Shown here: one piece after another, positions 8,518-17,913 of the stretch
Layout of the letters: the number at the start of each line of letters is the position of its first letter
How positions within the stretch are numbered: position 1 is the first letter of the stretch
Assembly (NCBI RefSeq): GCF_013385825.1
Contig: NZ_JACAPG010000024.1
Location: forward strand, 67,297 to 131,296
From: Pseudomonas reactans
GTDB taxonomy: Bacteria; Pseudomonadota; Gammaproteobacteria; Pseudomonadales; Pseudomonadaceae
Direction: 5' to 3'
DNA: 64,000 bases
Position numbers and translations under genes: made by a program
Notes under the pieces: generated by a model
Told to the model about the DNA's origin: nothing
What the model saw: the letters and a program-made list of their open reading frames with translations, nothing else
Database searches by the model: none

Positions 8518-9927
8518 ATGAAAATTTCTACACTGGCGTTGTCGATCACCGCCGCCGTTCTTGCACAACAGGCATTCGCTGATGATTTCGGGCTCGGTTC
8601 GCTGGGCACGGGCAACGGTCACAGCGGCTTCCTTGAAGACAGTCACGCGGCCATCAGCTCGCGGACCATGTACTACAGCGCGGATAACCGCTCGGGGACC
8701 AACAACGACCTGCGCGAAACCGCAACCGCGCTGCGTTTTGACTATAAATCCGGCTTCACCCAAGGCACCGTCGGCCTGGGGTTTGATGTCATGGCCTTCG
8801 GCGCGCTGCGTCTGGACGGTGGTGATGGCCACACGGCGGGCGCGGGCCTGTCGGGCAACGGCAACAGCTTCTTTCCGACCAAGAACAACGGCACTGAACC
8901 TGCCGATTCTTTCGGTCGCGCGGCTGGCAACGTGAAGTTCCGCATTTCCCAGACCGAGTTGCATGTGGGGGGTGGCTTGGCGCCGGTGTTGCCGATCCTG
9001 GTGTCCAACGACAGCCGCGTGGCGCCGCAGACCTTTGACGGCGGCATCCTGACCTCCAACGACATCCCCAACGTCACCTTCACCGGTGGTGAGCTGAACC
9101 GCGCTGAAGGCCGCGCCTCCAGCAACTCCACCGGCTTGAGCGTAGCCGGCGGCACCCGCGACAGCGACAGCTTCAAATTTGGTGGGGTGGACTACAAACC
9201 GTTTGGCTCTTCCGACAACGTCATCGCGAAAAACCTGACGTTGCAGTACTACTACGCCCAGTTGCAGGACTTCTACAAACAGAACTACTTCGGCCTGGTC
9301 CACGTGTTGCCGCTGGGCAATGACCAGTCGTTCAAGACCGACCTGCGCTACTTCGACAGCAGCAGCGACGGCAAGAACGGCGAGAGCGGCTACCAGTTCA
9401 ACAACAACGGCGGCTACGCCAAGCACGCCGGCGAAGTGGACAACAAAACCTACAGCGCGGCCTTCACCTACCAGTTGGGCGGCAGTAGCTTGATGCTCGG
9501 CCACATTGGCGTGGGTGACGACGGCGGCTTTGTGTGGGTGAATCAGGGCAGCCTGGCCGATCCGCATGCACAAGGCGCTGGCGGCAGCGACTTCTACCTG
9601 TTCACTGACGCCGTGGTCGGCCAATTCTCCCGCGCGGGCGAGCAGGTCAACTTTGGTCAGTACTCGTATGATTTCAAGGCCTACGTGCCGGGCCTGAAGG
9701 CGTCCGTGGCTTACCTGGATGGCCGGGACATCAAGTCGAAGGTAGCCGGTGGCCCTGACCAGAAAGAAAACGAAGCCGACTTCCGCCTGGACTACGTTGT
9801 GCAGGCCGGTCCACTGAAAGGTTTCGGTACGACTTTCCGTACCGGCACCTATCACGGCAAGAACACCGGCACCGCCGACCAGGACCAGACCCGCCTGATC
9901 TTCAACTACACCTACGCGATCTTCTAA
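8518..9927 (+). CDS. OprD-family outer-membrane porin
   Basis: A 469-aa outer-membrane porin of the OprD/Occ family. A Sec signal peptide (about residues 1-21, ending QQAFA) precedes the mature start DDFGLGSLG. Family landmarks include the early YKSGFTQGTVGLGFDVMAFG strand pair, LPILVSNDSRVAPQTFDGG, LTLQYYYAQLQDFYKQNYFG, SFKTDLRYFDSSSDGKNG and a C-terminal beta strand ending in Phe (TYAIF), as expected for BAM recognition. These porins take up amino acids, carboxylates or aromatic acids; the substrate cannot be told here. The 8229-8517 gap is a divergent promoter region shared with hglS. AGGGG lies upstream of the ATG. Confidence 0.93.
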   Translation: MKISTLALSITAAVLAQQAFADDFGLGSLGTGNGHSGFLEDSHAAISSRTMYYSADNRSGTNNDLRETATALRFDYKSGFTQGTVGLGFDVMAFGALRLDGGDGHTAGAGLSGNGNSFFPTKNNGTEPADSFGRAAGNVKFRISQTELHVGGGLAPVLPILVSNDSRVAPQTFDGGILTSNDIPNVTFTGGELNRAEGRASSNSTGLSVAGGTRDSDSFKFGGVDYKPFGSSDNVIAKNLTLQYYYAQLQDFYKQNYFGLVHVLPLGNDQSFKTDLRYFDSSSDGKNGESGYQFNNNGGYAKHAGEVDNKTYSAAFTYQLGGSSLMLGHIGVGDDGGFVWVNQGSLADPHAQGAGGSDFYLFTDAVVGQFSRAGEQVNFGQYSYDFKAYVPGLKASVAYLDGRDIKSKVAGGPDQKENEADFRLDYVVQAGPLKGFGTTFRTGTYHGKNTGTADQDQTRLIFNYTYAIF

Positions 9928-9996
9928 GTCTTCATGTGCACCCGGGCGTCATTGGGCTCTACACTGCCTCTCACCTGGTAGGCGATGGAGGACCCG

Positions 9997-12633
9997 ATGA
10001 CGGCCACACCCGACAACCGAATACGTGCAACCCTCGAAGGCCAACGCCTGGCGCAGCCGGATGCCGAGCGGTGGCGCGAGTGGGGCCCTTATTTAAGCGA
10101 ACGCCAATGGGGCACGGTGCGCGAAGACTACAGCGCCGATGGTGACGCCTGGACTTACTTCCCCCATGAACACGCACGCAGTCGCGCCTATCGCTGGGGC
10201 GAGGATGGTTTAGCCGGTTTCAGCGACAAGTCCCAACGCTGGTGCTTGGGCCTGGCCCTGTGGAACGAGCGTGACGCGATCCTCAAGGAGCGCCTGTTCG
10301 GTCTCAACAACGCCGAAGGCAACCACGGTGAAGACGTCAAGGAATTGTACTTTTTCGTCGACGGCGTACCGAGCCATGCCTACATGCGCATGCTCTACAA
10401 ATACCCCCACGCCGCCTTTCCCTACGCCGACCTGATCAGCGAAAACGCCCGCCGTGGCCTGGCGGATGCCGAGTACGAGATCCTCGACACCGGGGTGTTC
10501 GAAGACAACCGCTACTGCGATGTCAGCGTCGAATATGCCAAGCATCAGCCCGACGACATTTTCATGCGTATCACCGTACACAACCGTTCGGGGCAACCGA
10601 CGCGTTTGCAAGTGTTGCCCCAACTGTGGGCGCGTAATGACTGGAGCTGGACCTTCGACGCGCCCAAGCCGCAGTTGATGCGGGACGGTGAACAGGTGCT
10701 GGCGCGTCATCATGAATTGGCGGATCGCCATCTCAGTGCCTGGGGCCAGGACGGCGTGGAATGGTTGTTCTGCGAGAACGAAACCAATGTCCCCCGGTTG
10801 GATGGGCAGCCGGCACCGGGGCCGTTCAAGGATGGGATCAATGATTATGTGATCGGCGGTGTTCAATCGGCAATTCGCCGTGACGGCGGCACCAAAGTCG
10901 CCGCGCGCTTCATCCTCGACCTGGCAGGCCTGGACAGCAAAACCCTCTATTTGCGTTTTGCCCCGGTCGACGCGCCGCCGGTCAACGCCCGCAAGCTGTT
11001 CGAGCAACGCCGCCAAGAGGCCGATGACTTCTACGCCGCCTTGCAACGCGGCATCGCCGATGAGGATGCGCGCAATGTGCAGCGTCAGGCCCTGGCCGGG
11101 CTGCTGTGGTCCAAGCAGCTCTACTATTTCGACGTGAACCAATGGCTCGACGGCGACCCGGCACAACCTGCGCCGCCGCCCGAGCGCCTGCATATCCGCA
11201 ACACCCATTGGCGGCACCTGTCGAATTTCGACATCCTTTCCATGCCCGACACCTGGGAATACCCGTGGTACGCCTCGTGGGACCAAGGCTTCCAGGCAGT
11301 GGCCATTGCGCTGATCGATCCGGGCTATGCCAAGCAGCAACTGTTGCTGCTGGTGAAAGATCGCTTCATGCACCCCAACGGCCAGTTGCCCGCTTACGAA
11401 TGGCGCTTCGACGACGCCAACCCGCCGGTGCATGCCTGGGCCAGTTGGCGGGTCTACCAGCAGGACAAGGCGCTGACTGGCGTAGGCGATATGGATTTCC
11501 TGGAGCGGATATTCCACAAGCTGCTGCTGAATTTCTCCTGGTGGGTCAACCGTAAAGACGCAGAAGGCCGAAACCTGTTCCAAGGCGGCTTCCTCGGGCT
11601 GGACAATATCGCCTTGTTCGACCGCTCGGCCGCGTTGCCAGCGGGTTACCAGTTGGATCAGGCCGACGGCACGGCGTGGGTCGCGGCCTATGCGCTGGAC
11701 TTGATGCGCATCGCGCTGGAGCTGGCCAAGCGCAACGGGGTGTATGTCGACATCGCCGTAAAGTTCTTCGAGCACTTCCTGTATATCGCCGGCGCCATCA
11801 ACCGCGTCGACGACAGCGCCGAAGGCCTGTGGGACGAGCAGGACCTGTTCTTCTACGATGTGCTGCATCGCCCCGATGGCCAGAACGAACCGGTGCGCCT
11901 GCGTTCGATCGTCGGGCTGATGCCGCTGTTTGCCGTGCTGGTGCTGGAGCAGCGCGAGCATGAAGGCCTGCAAGGGTTACGCGAGCGTTTGCTGGGCTTC
12001 ATGAAGCACCGGCCGGACCTGGCCAAACTGGTCTCGCGCTGGAACGAGCCGGGGCAGGGCAATCGCCTGTTGCTGGCGCTTCTGCGCGGCGAACGCACCA
12101 AGGACCTGTTGCGGCGCATGTTGGATGACGAAGAGTTCTTGTCGGCCTTTGGCGTGCGCTCCCTGTCCAAGGCGTTTGCCGAACAACCGCTGGCGTTGAA
12201 GATGAACGGCAATACCCTGAGTGCGAGTTACCAGCCGGGCGAATCCGACTCGCGGCTGTACGGCGGTAACTCCAACTGGCGCGGGCCGTTGTGGATGCCG
12301 GTCAACTACATGCTGATCGAGTCGTTGCGGGAGTTTCACCGCTATTACGCGGACAACTTCTCGGTGGAGTACCCGACCGGCAGTGGTTACCTGTCCTCCC
12401 TGGAGGACGTCGCCGACGGCCTCAGTCAGCGCCTGACGCGACTCTTTCTGCGTGATGAAAATGGCTCACGGCCGTCGATGGCGGGTTACGCCCAGCTGGA
12501 AGCAGACCCGGCCAGCCGTGATTTGGTGTTGTTCCACGAGTATTTCCACGGGGAAACCGGACGCGGGTTGGGCGCATCCCATCAGACGGGATGGAGTGCG
12601 CTGGTGGCGTTGTTACTGCAGCCGGGTGCTTAA
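9997..12633 (+). CDS. GH63/MGH1-type glycoside hydrolase
   Basis: An 878-aa cytosolic (no signal peptide) glycosidase of the GH63-like group annotated as glucosidase or mannosylglycerate-hydrolase-like. The N-terminal region (EGQRLAQPDAERWREWGPYL, WGTVREDYS) and FGLNNAEGNHGEDVKELYF match this subfamily. The (alpha/alpha)6 barrel contains DTWEYPWYASWDQGFQAVA, typical of the catalytic Asp region, and YGGNSNWRGPLWMPVNYML near the end, with another typical acid/base context in FHEYFHGETGRGLGASHQTG. The ATG at 9997 is preferred over 9985 because GGAGG lies 5 nt before it. The natural substrate is unknown; trehalose, mannosylglycerate or glucan-type linkages are possible. It follows the porin by 69 bp and is convergent with the serine hydrolase gene. 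Confidence 0.85.
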   Translation: MTATPDNRIRATLEGQRLAQPDAERWREWGPYLSERQWGTVREDYSADGDAWTYFPHEHARSRAYRWGEDGLAGFSDKSQRWCLGLALWNERDAILKERLFGLNNAEGNHGEDVKELYFFVDGVPSHAYMRMLYKYPHAAFPYADLISENARRGLADAEYEILDTGVFEDNRYCDVSVEYAKHQPDDIFMRITVHNRSGQPTRLQVLPQLWARNDWSWTFDAPKPQLMRDGEQVLARHHELADRHLSAWGQDGVEWLFCENETNVPRLDGQPAPGPFKDGINDYVIGGVQSAIRRDGGTKVAARFILDLAGLDSKTLYLRFAPVDAPPVNARKLFEQRRQEADDFYAALQRGIADEDARNVQRQALAGLLWSKQLYYFDVNQWLDGDPAQPAPPPERLHIRNTHWRHLSNFDILSMPDTWEYPWYASWDQGFQAVAIALIDPGYAKQQLLLLVKDRFMHPNGQLPAYEWRFDDANPPVHAWASWRVYQQDKALTGVGDMDFLERIFHKLLLNFSWWVNRKDAEGRNLFQGGFLGLDNIALFDRSAALPAGYQLDQADGTAWVAAYALDLMRIALELAKRNGVYVDIAVKFFEHFLYIAGAINRVDDSAEGLWDEQDLFFYDVLHRPDGQNEPVRLRSIVGLMPLFAVLVLEQREHEGLQGLRERLLGFMKHRPDLAKLVSRWNEPGQGNRLLLALLRGERTKDLLRRMLDDEEFLSAFGVRSLSKAFAEQPLALKMNGNTLSASYQPGESDSRLYGGNSNWRGPLWMPVNYMLIESLREFHRYYADNFSVEYPTGSGYLSSLEDVADGLSQRLTRLFLRDENGSRPSMAGYAQLEADPASRDLVLFHEYFHGETGRGLGASHQTGWSALVALLLQPGA

Positions 12634-12660
12634 GCCTGCTTGCGGCGAGCGGCAGGTCGC

Positions 12661-14088
12661 TTAGCGCGATCTGCCGATCAACACTGCCTGCTCGCGCTCC
12701 GCACTGTTGACGTTAACCGTGCGCGCAACGCTCACGCCATCCCCGTCAAACACACACACCACACGATCCCTGAATGCCGTTTGCGGGTAGATCCAGGTCA
12801 TTTCCAGTGTCCTGGCGTCCAGCCAGCGGGCACCGGCAACGATCTGCGCGCCGTTGAATTCATAACCGTGATGCAACGCCCGGCCGGGCATGCTGGTCAG
12901 GCCGCTGAGCCAGTGATCAACGCCCACTTTCAACGAATGGGTGGCCTGACTGTCGCTGAGTTCGAAGGTCAAGACATCGCCTGCAAACTCAAACGACAAC
13001 CGCTGCACGCCCAATCCGTTGTCGGCCATTTCAAACACGCGCTTCCCATTCGCCGGCGCAGCACATAAAGACACTAGCGCAGGTCGCTCGGCCATGCTCG
13101 CCAGCCGCTGTTCCAGGCGTGCATCCGCGCCAGGGCTGCCGCCGCTAATAAACGCCGCCGGGAAATGGGCTTCGACAAACGGCAGGATCGCCGCCGAGTT
13201 TTTCATTCCACCCACCAATACCAGCGTCGCGCCATACTCGCGGTACACGGCGGCCATCTGCACAAACACCCCCAGCGCACTGAAGGCCCCGCTGGGTTTC
13301 ATCATCCAGTGGTAGCCGTAACGACTCTCCGGCCCGCCTTGGGGTTGGGTGGCGGCGCGGACCCAGGCGGCCGGCAGTATTTGCTGCCCATTCCACAGGC
13401 CGTCCTGGGCGTGCAGCACTGCCAGTTTCAGCGCCGCCGACACGGGGGCGGTGAGGCCATTGCCGCCGGGGTTCACGCCGTCCGGGCCGTTGTCCCAGGT
13501 TTCGTTGTGAATATCCAAGGGGATGAACAGGCGCGGCTTGAGGTAGTCGTGCAAGGTCTGCCCGGCAACGCGATTGATCAGCGCCGAGAGCATGTAGCTG
13601 GCCGCGCTGGTGTAAACGTATTCGGTGCCCGGCGCATAGGCCAGTGGGATCTTGAAAAATTCCGCGATCCAGCTGGTGCTGATGCCGCGCCATACGGAGC
13701 CGGACGTATTGCTGGCGTGCCCGGTGCGCATGGTCAGCAGGTGTTCGACGGTCATGTCGGCCAGGCGCGGGTCGACGTCGGCAGGCACTTCGTCGGGGAA
13801 GAAGGTGACCAGGGGATCGTCAAGCTTGAGCAAGCCTTCTTCGATGGCCAGACCGATGGCGCAACCGGTGAAACTCTTGGCCATGGAGTGCAGCACGCGG
13901 GGTTCGTTAGGGTCGACCGGCCAGGTCCAGCCTTCGGCGACTACGTGGCCGTGGCGGTGCAGCATGAAACCATGCAGGTCGAGACCGGCGGCCTTGACGG
14001 CGTCGAGAAACGCGATCAGGCGGTCGGGGTCAACGCCAACACTGCTGGCGCTGGCGCGGGGCAAACCGTCGTAGGAGGTCAGGGGCAT
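12661..14088 (-). CDS. Serine hydrolase, class C beta-lactamase/esterase-like
   Basis: A 475-aa beta-lactamase-fold (Pfam Beta-lactamase) protein. The nucleophile motif SxxK appears as HSMAKSFTG, the second Tyr motif as YTSAASYML (Tyr-Thr-Ser rather than the usual Tyr-x-Asn), and the C-terminal part carries its own beta-rich extension. No signal peptide is visible, so it probably acts in the cytosol as an esterase, amidase or peptidase rather than as a resistance enzyme. It lies 24 nt downstream of the LysR regulator and is read with it, so it may belong to the catabolic locus that starts at 15.4 kb. The ATG at 14088 is preferred; an upstream TTG at 14103 has no better ribosome site. Confidence 0.8.
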   Translation of the reverse strand: MPLTSYDGLPRASASSVGVDPDRLIAFLDAVKAAGLDLHGFMLHRHGHVVAEGWTWPVDPNEPRVLHSMAKSFTGCAIGLAIEEGLLKLDDPLVTFFPDEVPADVDPRLADMTVEHLLTMRTGHASNTSGSVWRGISTSWIAEFFKIPLAYAPGTEYVYTSAASYMLSALINRVAGQTLHDYLKPRLFIPLDIHNETWDNGPDGVNPGGNGLTAPVSAALKLAVLHAQDGLWNGQQILPAAWVRAATQPQGGPESRYGYHWMMKPSGAFSALGVFVQMAAVYREYGATLVLVGGMKNSAAILPFVEAHFPAAFISGGSPGADARLEQRLASMAERPALVSLCAAPANGKRVFEMADNGLGVQRLSFEFAGDVLTFELSDSQATHSLKVGVDHWLSGLTSMPGRALHHGYEFNGAQIVAGARWLDARTLEMTWIYPQTAFRDRVVCVFDGDGVSVARTVNVNSAEREQAVLIGRSR

Positions 14089-14112
14089 GGAAACGCTCGG
14101 CAAGAGGGTGGA

Positions 14113-15027
14113 TCAACGGCTGCGGTGCACCAGCCGGGAATAGGAAATCAGCATGCTGGTGAGTTCCTGGCTGACCCCGGTGAGGGGCGCGGAACGACGG
14201 CTGATCAGGCACACATCTCGGGGCGCCAGGGGTTCTTCGATGGCGATGGTGGTGAGTGCGCTGGAGAACAGCTTCATCCCCGGCAGCATGCGCGGTTCGA
14301 TGGTCAGGTAGTCGGTTTCCGAGACGATGTGCAGGGTTTCCAGCAGTGAGTCGGTGGTGATGGCGATCTTCGGCGGCGCCAGGCCCTGGGTGCGGAACAG
14401 CTGGACCAGGCGGTTTTCGGCGCCGCCGATCACACCGGTGGAGCGCACGCTGATCCATTGGCAGTCCACCAGTTCCTGCACCGACTTGGCCTGGGCCAGC
14501 GGGTGGCCCTTGCGTGCAATGATGCCGGCGTTGGAACTGTAGAGGCGGTCGATGGACAGGTCGATGTCGGTGACATTCGGGGCCAGTGGGCACAGCACGA
14601 AATCCAGACGGCCATCGCGGACTTTTTCCACCAGGCCCTTGGTGGTGCCGCTGGCCACATGCACCTGGATGCGCGGGAAGCGCTGGGTGAAGTTGCTCAG
14701 CACCGGCACCAGCAGTTCGGCGAGGGGCTCGGAGGTCACGCCCAGGTCGATATGGCCTTCGGGTTCGCCTTTCCAGGGTTGCAGGTCGAGCAGGGCACGT
14801 TCGCAGTCGAGGGTGATGGAGCGCGCACGCACCAGGAACACTTCACCGGCCGAGGTCAGGTTGATGCCTTGGTTTGAGCGTTGCAACAACACCACACCGA
14901 GTTCTTTTTCCAAGGTCTGGATCGACTGGGTCAAGGTGCTTTGCGCCACATCCAATTGGCGCGCGGCAGAGCGAAAGCTGCCTTTCTCGACCACGGCACA
15001 GAATGCACGCAGATGGGTGAGTGTCAT
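14113..15027 (-). CDS. LysR-family transcriptional regulator
   Basis: A 304-aa LTTR. The N-terminal winged helix-turn-helix is MTLTHLRAFCAVVEKGSFRS followed by AARQLDVAQSTLTQSIQTLE, then the periplasmic-binding-like effector domain (HIDLGVTSEPLAELLVPVL onward). It is transcribed away from the ABC/porin/deacylase operon and probably controls it from the shared 379-bp gap, which contains matching palindromes. The serine hydrolase gene follows on the same strand. Confidence 0.93.
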   Translation of the reverse strand: MTLTHLRAFCAVVEKGSFRSAARQLDVAQSTLTQSIQTLEKELGVVLLQRSNQGINLTSAGEVFLVRARSITLDCERALLDLQPWKGEPEGHIDLGVTSEPLAELLVPVLSNFTQRFPRIQVHVASGTTKGLVEKVRDGRLDFVLCPLAPNVTDIDLSIDRLYSSNAGIIARKGHPLAQAKSVQELVDCQWISVRSTGVIGGAENRLVQLFRTQGLAPPKIAITTDSLLETLHIVSETDYLTIEPRMLPGMKLFSSALTTIAIEEPLAPRDVCLISRRSAPLTGVSQELTSMLISYSRLVHRSR

Positions 15028-15406
15028 GAAGGACTGCCTCAGGTTTCAGCATTTAAACCATTGAATGCCCGCCAGCTTATCTGATGGCTACAGGTGCGCA
15101 CAGATCGGTTTGGCCGATCAGGTTCAATATTTTTGAACGCATGCAAACGGGTCCAGGCCCTGATTTTTCGGTAGGCTGGAGGCAAGTCAGGACAGGCTCG
15201 GCAGGTGATCGGAAAAGCCGAGCCTGATCACTTGGAGCGTTCTTCTCAAGCTTGCCACGTGAAGAATAAGATCGGTCCAGGAACATTCGCCAACCGTGAA
15301 GGCGACTAAAACAACAACAACTCTCCAGGTGTTCGGCCGTGCCTCTTTTTGGGTCCTGCCAGCGTCCGAACCCCATGCGTAAGGAACATTTAAGGTGCAG
15401 TTATCC
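15028..15406. promoter_or_regulatory. Divergent LysR/ABC-operon control region with palindromes
   Basis: A 379-bp gap without a gene. It holds GATCGG-N5-CCGATC at 15103-15119, a dyad of the length expected for a LysR box. It also holds an 8-bp inverted repeat GGCTCGGC/GCCGAGCC (15195-15202 and 15217-15224) interleaved with two TGATC half-sites (15206 and 15225). A similar dyad, TGATC-N9-GATCA, appears after the porin gene at 21817-21835. I see no clear -35/-10 pair. The last 100 bp are an untranslated leader for the binding-protein gene. Confidence 0.45.
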
Positions 15407-16969
15407 ATGAACAAGACTCTTATCCTGGCAGGCGCCTTGTCTACGGCGCTGGTGGGCACTGCCCACGCTGAAAGTGTATTGACGGTGGCGCTCAACGCTG
15501 ACATCCGCAGCACCGACCCGGGTGTGAACCGTGACACCAACTCCGACGCCGTGATCATGCACATCACCGAGGGGCTGGTAGCCTTCCGCGAAGATGCCAC
15601 CGTTGGCCCGCTGCTGGCCAAGGACGTGCAGGTGTCCGACGACGGCCTGCGCTACACCTTTCACCTGCGCGACGGGGTGAAGTTCCAGAATGGCAAGGCG
15701 TTGACGTCCGCTGACGTGCTGTGGACCTGGAAGCGCTTCCTCGACCCCAAGACCCAGTGGCGCTGCGCTCCTGAGTTCGATGGCCATGGCGGTGCGAAGA
15801 TCGTCGACATGAGCGCCCCGGACCCCCTTACCGTGGTCTTCACCCTCGACAAGCCCAACGGCCTGTTCCTCACCAGCACTGCGCTGCCAGAGTGTGGCGG
15901 CAGCGGCATCCTGTCTTCGGACTCGCTCAACGCCGATGGCAGCTGGAAAGCCCCGGTCGGCACTGGCCCATTCCAACTGGGCGAGTGGAAGCCCGGCCAA
16001 TATGTCGAGCTGCTGCGCAACCCCAATTACACCCCTCGGGACGAGAAAGAGCCCGACGGCTACACCGGTAACAAGACCGCCCAAGTGGACCGCGTCCGCC
16101 TGCTGGTCATCCCTGACCCGGCGGCCGCCAAAGCTGCACTGCTGTCGAAAAACGTCGACCTGCTGATTGACGTCACTCCGCTGGACGCCACTGAACTGGC
16201 GGCCAACCCCGGTGTGCGCGTGACCTCCAGCGGCACCATGTCGGTCAATGCGTTGCTGTTCCAGACCCGCGACCCGCTGCTCAAGGATGTGCGCCTGCGC
16301 CAGGCCATCGCCCATGCCCTGGACTCCGCACAAATCGTCGAGGCGCTCACCGGCGGTCGCTCCAAAGCCAACAACTCGATGGTTGCCAGCGGCAGCCATT
16401 ACCACACCGCCGTCGAAGACCAGGGCTTCACCTTCGACCCGGCCAAGACTGCGCAACTGCTGCGGGAAGCCGGCTACAAGGGCGAGCCGATCAAGCTGAT
16501 CGTCAACAAGCGTTACGCGGCGATCTTCGACATGGGCGTGTTCGTGCAGGCCATGGCCAAGGCCAGCGGTATCAACCTGGAGCTGGAAACCCTGGAGTGG
16601 GGCACGCAGTTGGAGCGCTACCAGAGCGGCAACTACCAGATGATGGCGTTCCCGTATTCCGAGCGCCTCGACCCGGCCTTGAGTTTCGACTCGATGACCG
16701 GCGACAAGGACAAGGAGTCACGCAAGGTCTGGGACAACCCCCAGGCCCGCGAGTGGCTGCGTGAAGCCCAGCGCGAAGGTGATATCAGCAAGCGCCAGGC
16801 GCTGTTCGATCAACTGCACCAGCAGATGATCAAGGACGTGCCAATGATCCCGATGTACAACGGCAACGCGATTGCCGCCAGCCGTGACTACGTCAAGGGC
16901 CTGCGCACCTGGCCGGTGTCCAAGCCGCGCCTTTGGACCGTCAGCGTCCCAGTCGCCGGGAGCAATTAA
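15407..16969 (+). CDS. ABC transporter substrate-binding protein, peptide/opine type (SBP_bac_5)
   Basis: A 520-aa periplasmic binding protein of the DppA/OppA family. The signal peptide MNKTLILAGALSTALVGTAHA is followed by mature ESVLTVALNADIRSTDPG. The family signature is seen in VSDDGLRYTFHLRDGVKFQNG, and later VRLRQAIAHALDSAQIVEAL is typical. A GTG at 15395 is an alternative start; I prefer the ATG because the signal peptide then has normal shape. It is the first gene of a long rightward operon (two permeases, fused ATPase, porin, deacylase, aminotransferase, aconitase, SBP-like). The ligand is unknown; the downstream enzymes point to an N-acylated ornithine-like compound. Confidence 0.92.
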   Translation: MNKTLILAGALSTALVGTAHAESVLTVALNADIRSTDPGVNRDTNSDAVIMHITEGLVAFREDATVGPLLAKDVQVSDDGLRYTFHLRDGVKFQNGKALTSADVLWTWKRFLDPKTQWRCAPEFDGHGGAKIVDMSAPDPLTVVFTLDKPNGLFLTSTALPECGGSGILSSDSLNADGSWKAPVGTGPFQLGEWKPGQYVELLRNPNYTPRDEKEPDGYTGNKTAQVDRVRLLVIPDPAAAKAALLSKNVDLLIDVTPLDATELAANPGVRVTSSGTMSVNALLFQTRDPLLKDVRLRQAIAHALDSAQIVEALTGGRSKANNSMVASGSHYHTAVEDQGFTFDPAKTAQLLREAGYKGEPIKLIVNKRYAAIFDMGVFVQAMAKASGINLELETLEWGTQLERYQSGNYQMMAFPYSERLDPALSFDSMTGDKDKESRKVWDNPQAREWLREAQREGDISKRQALFDQLHQQMIKDVPMIPMYNGNAIAASRDYVKGLRTWPVSKPRLWTVSVPVAGSN

Positions 16970-16971
16970 GG

Positions 16972-17913
16972 ATGTTTCGTTTTATCTCCCAACGCCTGGC
17001 GATGTCGATTCCGACCTTGTTGCTGATCTCGCTGATGGTGTTCGCGATCATCCGTCTGGTTCCGGGTGATCCCGCGTTGTTGATGCTTGGCGACATGGCC
17101 GATGCCCACAGCCTGGAGGTGGCGCGTGCGTCCCTGGGGCTGGACCAGCCGTTGCCGGTGCAGTTTGTGATCTGGCTCAAGGCGGTGCTCAGCGGTGACC
17201 TTGGGCATTCGATCACCACCAATGAGGCCGTGTTGCCGCTGATCCTGGATCGGTTCCAGATGAGTGCCGGGATTGTCTTGGTGTCGGTGTTGTTGGCGGC
17301 CTTGATTGCGGTGCCGGCGGGTTTGCTGTCGGCGTGGAAACAGGACAGCGCGCTGGACTTCGGCGTGGTATCGACGGCGACGCTGTTGCTGTCGATCCCC
17401 AGCTTCTGGCTCGGCCTGCTGTTGCTGTATGCGTTTGGCATCAAGCTGGGCTGGTTGCCGGTGGTGGGTTACGTGTCGTTCGGCCAATCACCCTGGCAAG
17501 CCTTGAGTTTCATTGTGCTGCCGATTGTCACCCTGACGTTGGTGGAGCTGGGTGCGATCACGCGGATGGCGCGGGCCAGTGCAATTGAAGTGCTGCGCCT
17601 GGAGTACATCACCCATGCGCGGGCCAAAGGCTTGTCGGAGCGTGCGGTGCTGTGGCGCCATGCGCTGCGCAACTCATTTGCACCGACCTTGACCCTGATC
17701 GGCCTGATCCTCGGCAACCTGCTCAGCGGCATCGCCGTGCTGGAAACCGTGTTCACCCTGCCGGGCATCGGCCGGCTGATGGTTGACGCCATCTACGCCC
17801 GGGATTACCCGGTGCTGCAGGGCTGCCTGCTGCTGGTGACCTTTGTCTATGTGCTGGTCAACCTGTTGGTGGACCTGCTGTACCCGCTCTTCGACCCCAG
17901 GGTTAAGTTATGA
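16972..17913 (+). CDS. ABC transporter permease, DppB type
   Basis: A 313-aa inner-membrane permease with six predicted membrane segments. It has the N-terminal MFRFISQRLAMSIPTLLLIS, the RLVPGDPA motif after the first helix that is typical of DppB, and the EAA loop YITHARAKGLSERAVLWRHA. The true start is the ATG 2 nt after the binding-protein stop; SD AAGGA overlaps that stop. It pairs with the next permease to form the channel. Confidence 0.93.
   Translation: MFRFISQRLAMSIPTLLLISLMVFAIIRLVPGDPALLMLGDMADAHSLEVARASLGLDQPLPVQFVIWLKAVLSGDLGHSITTNEAVLPLILDRFQMSAGIVLVSVLLAALIAVPAGLLSAWKQDSALDFGVVSTATLLLSIPSFWLGLLLLYAFGIKLGWLPVVGYVSFGQSPWQALSFIVLPIVTLTLVELGAITRMARASAIEVLRLEYITHARAKGLSERAVLWRHALRNSFAPTLTLIGLILGNLLSGIAVLETVFTLPGIGRLMVDAIYARDYPVLQGCLLLVTFVYVLVNLLVDLLYPLFDPRVKL

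Noticed and set aside
8515..9855. Long leftward reading frame opposite the OprD gene
   Set aside because: It is the antisense shadow of a clear porin gene; composition is Val/Ala/Arg-rich with no domain and no ribosome site.
10210..11973. 587-codon leftward frame inside the glycosidase gene
   Set aside because: Antisense shadow of a GC-rich gene; the plus-strand protein has clear GH63 motifs.
12661..14088. Antibiotic-resistance class C beta-lactamase
   Set aside because: SxxK is present but the Tyr motif is YTS, there is no signal peptide, and it sits with catabolic genes; an esterase/amidase role is more likely.
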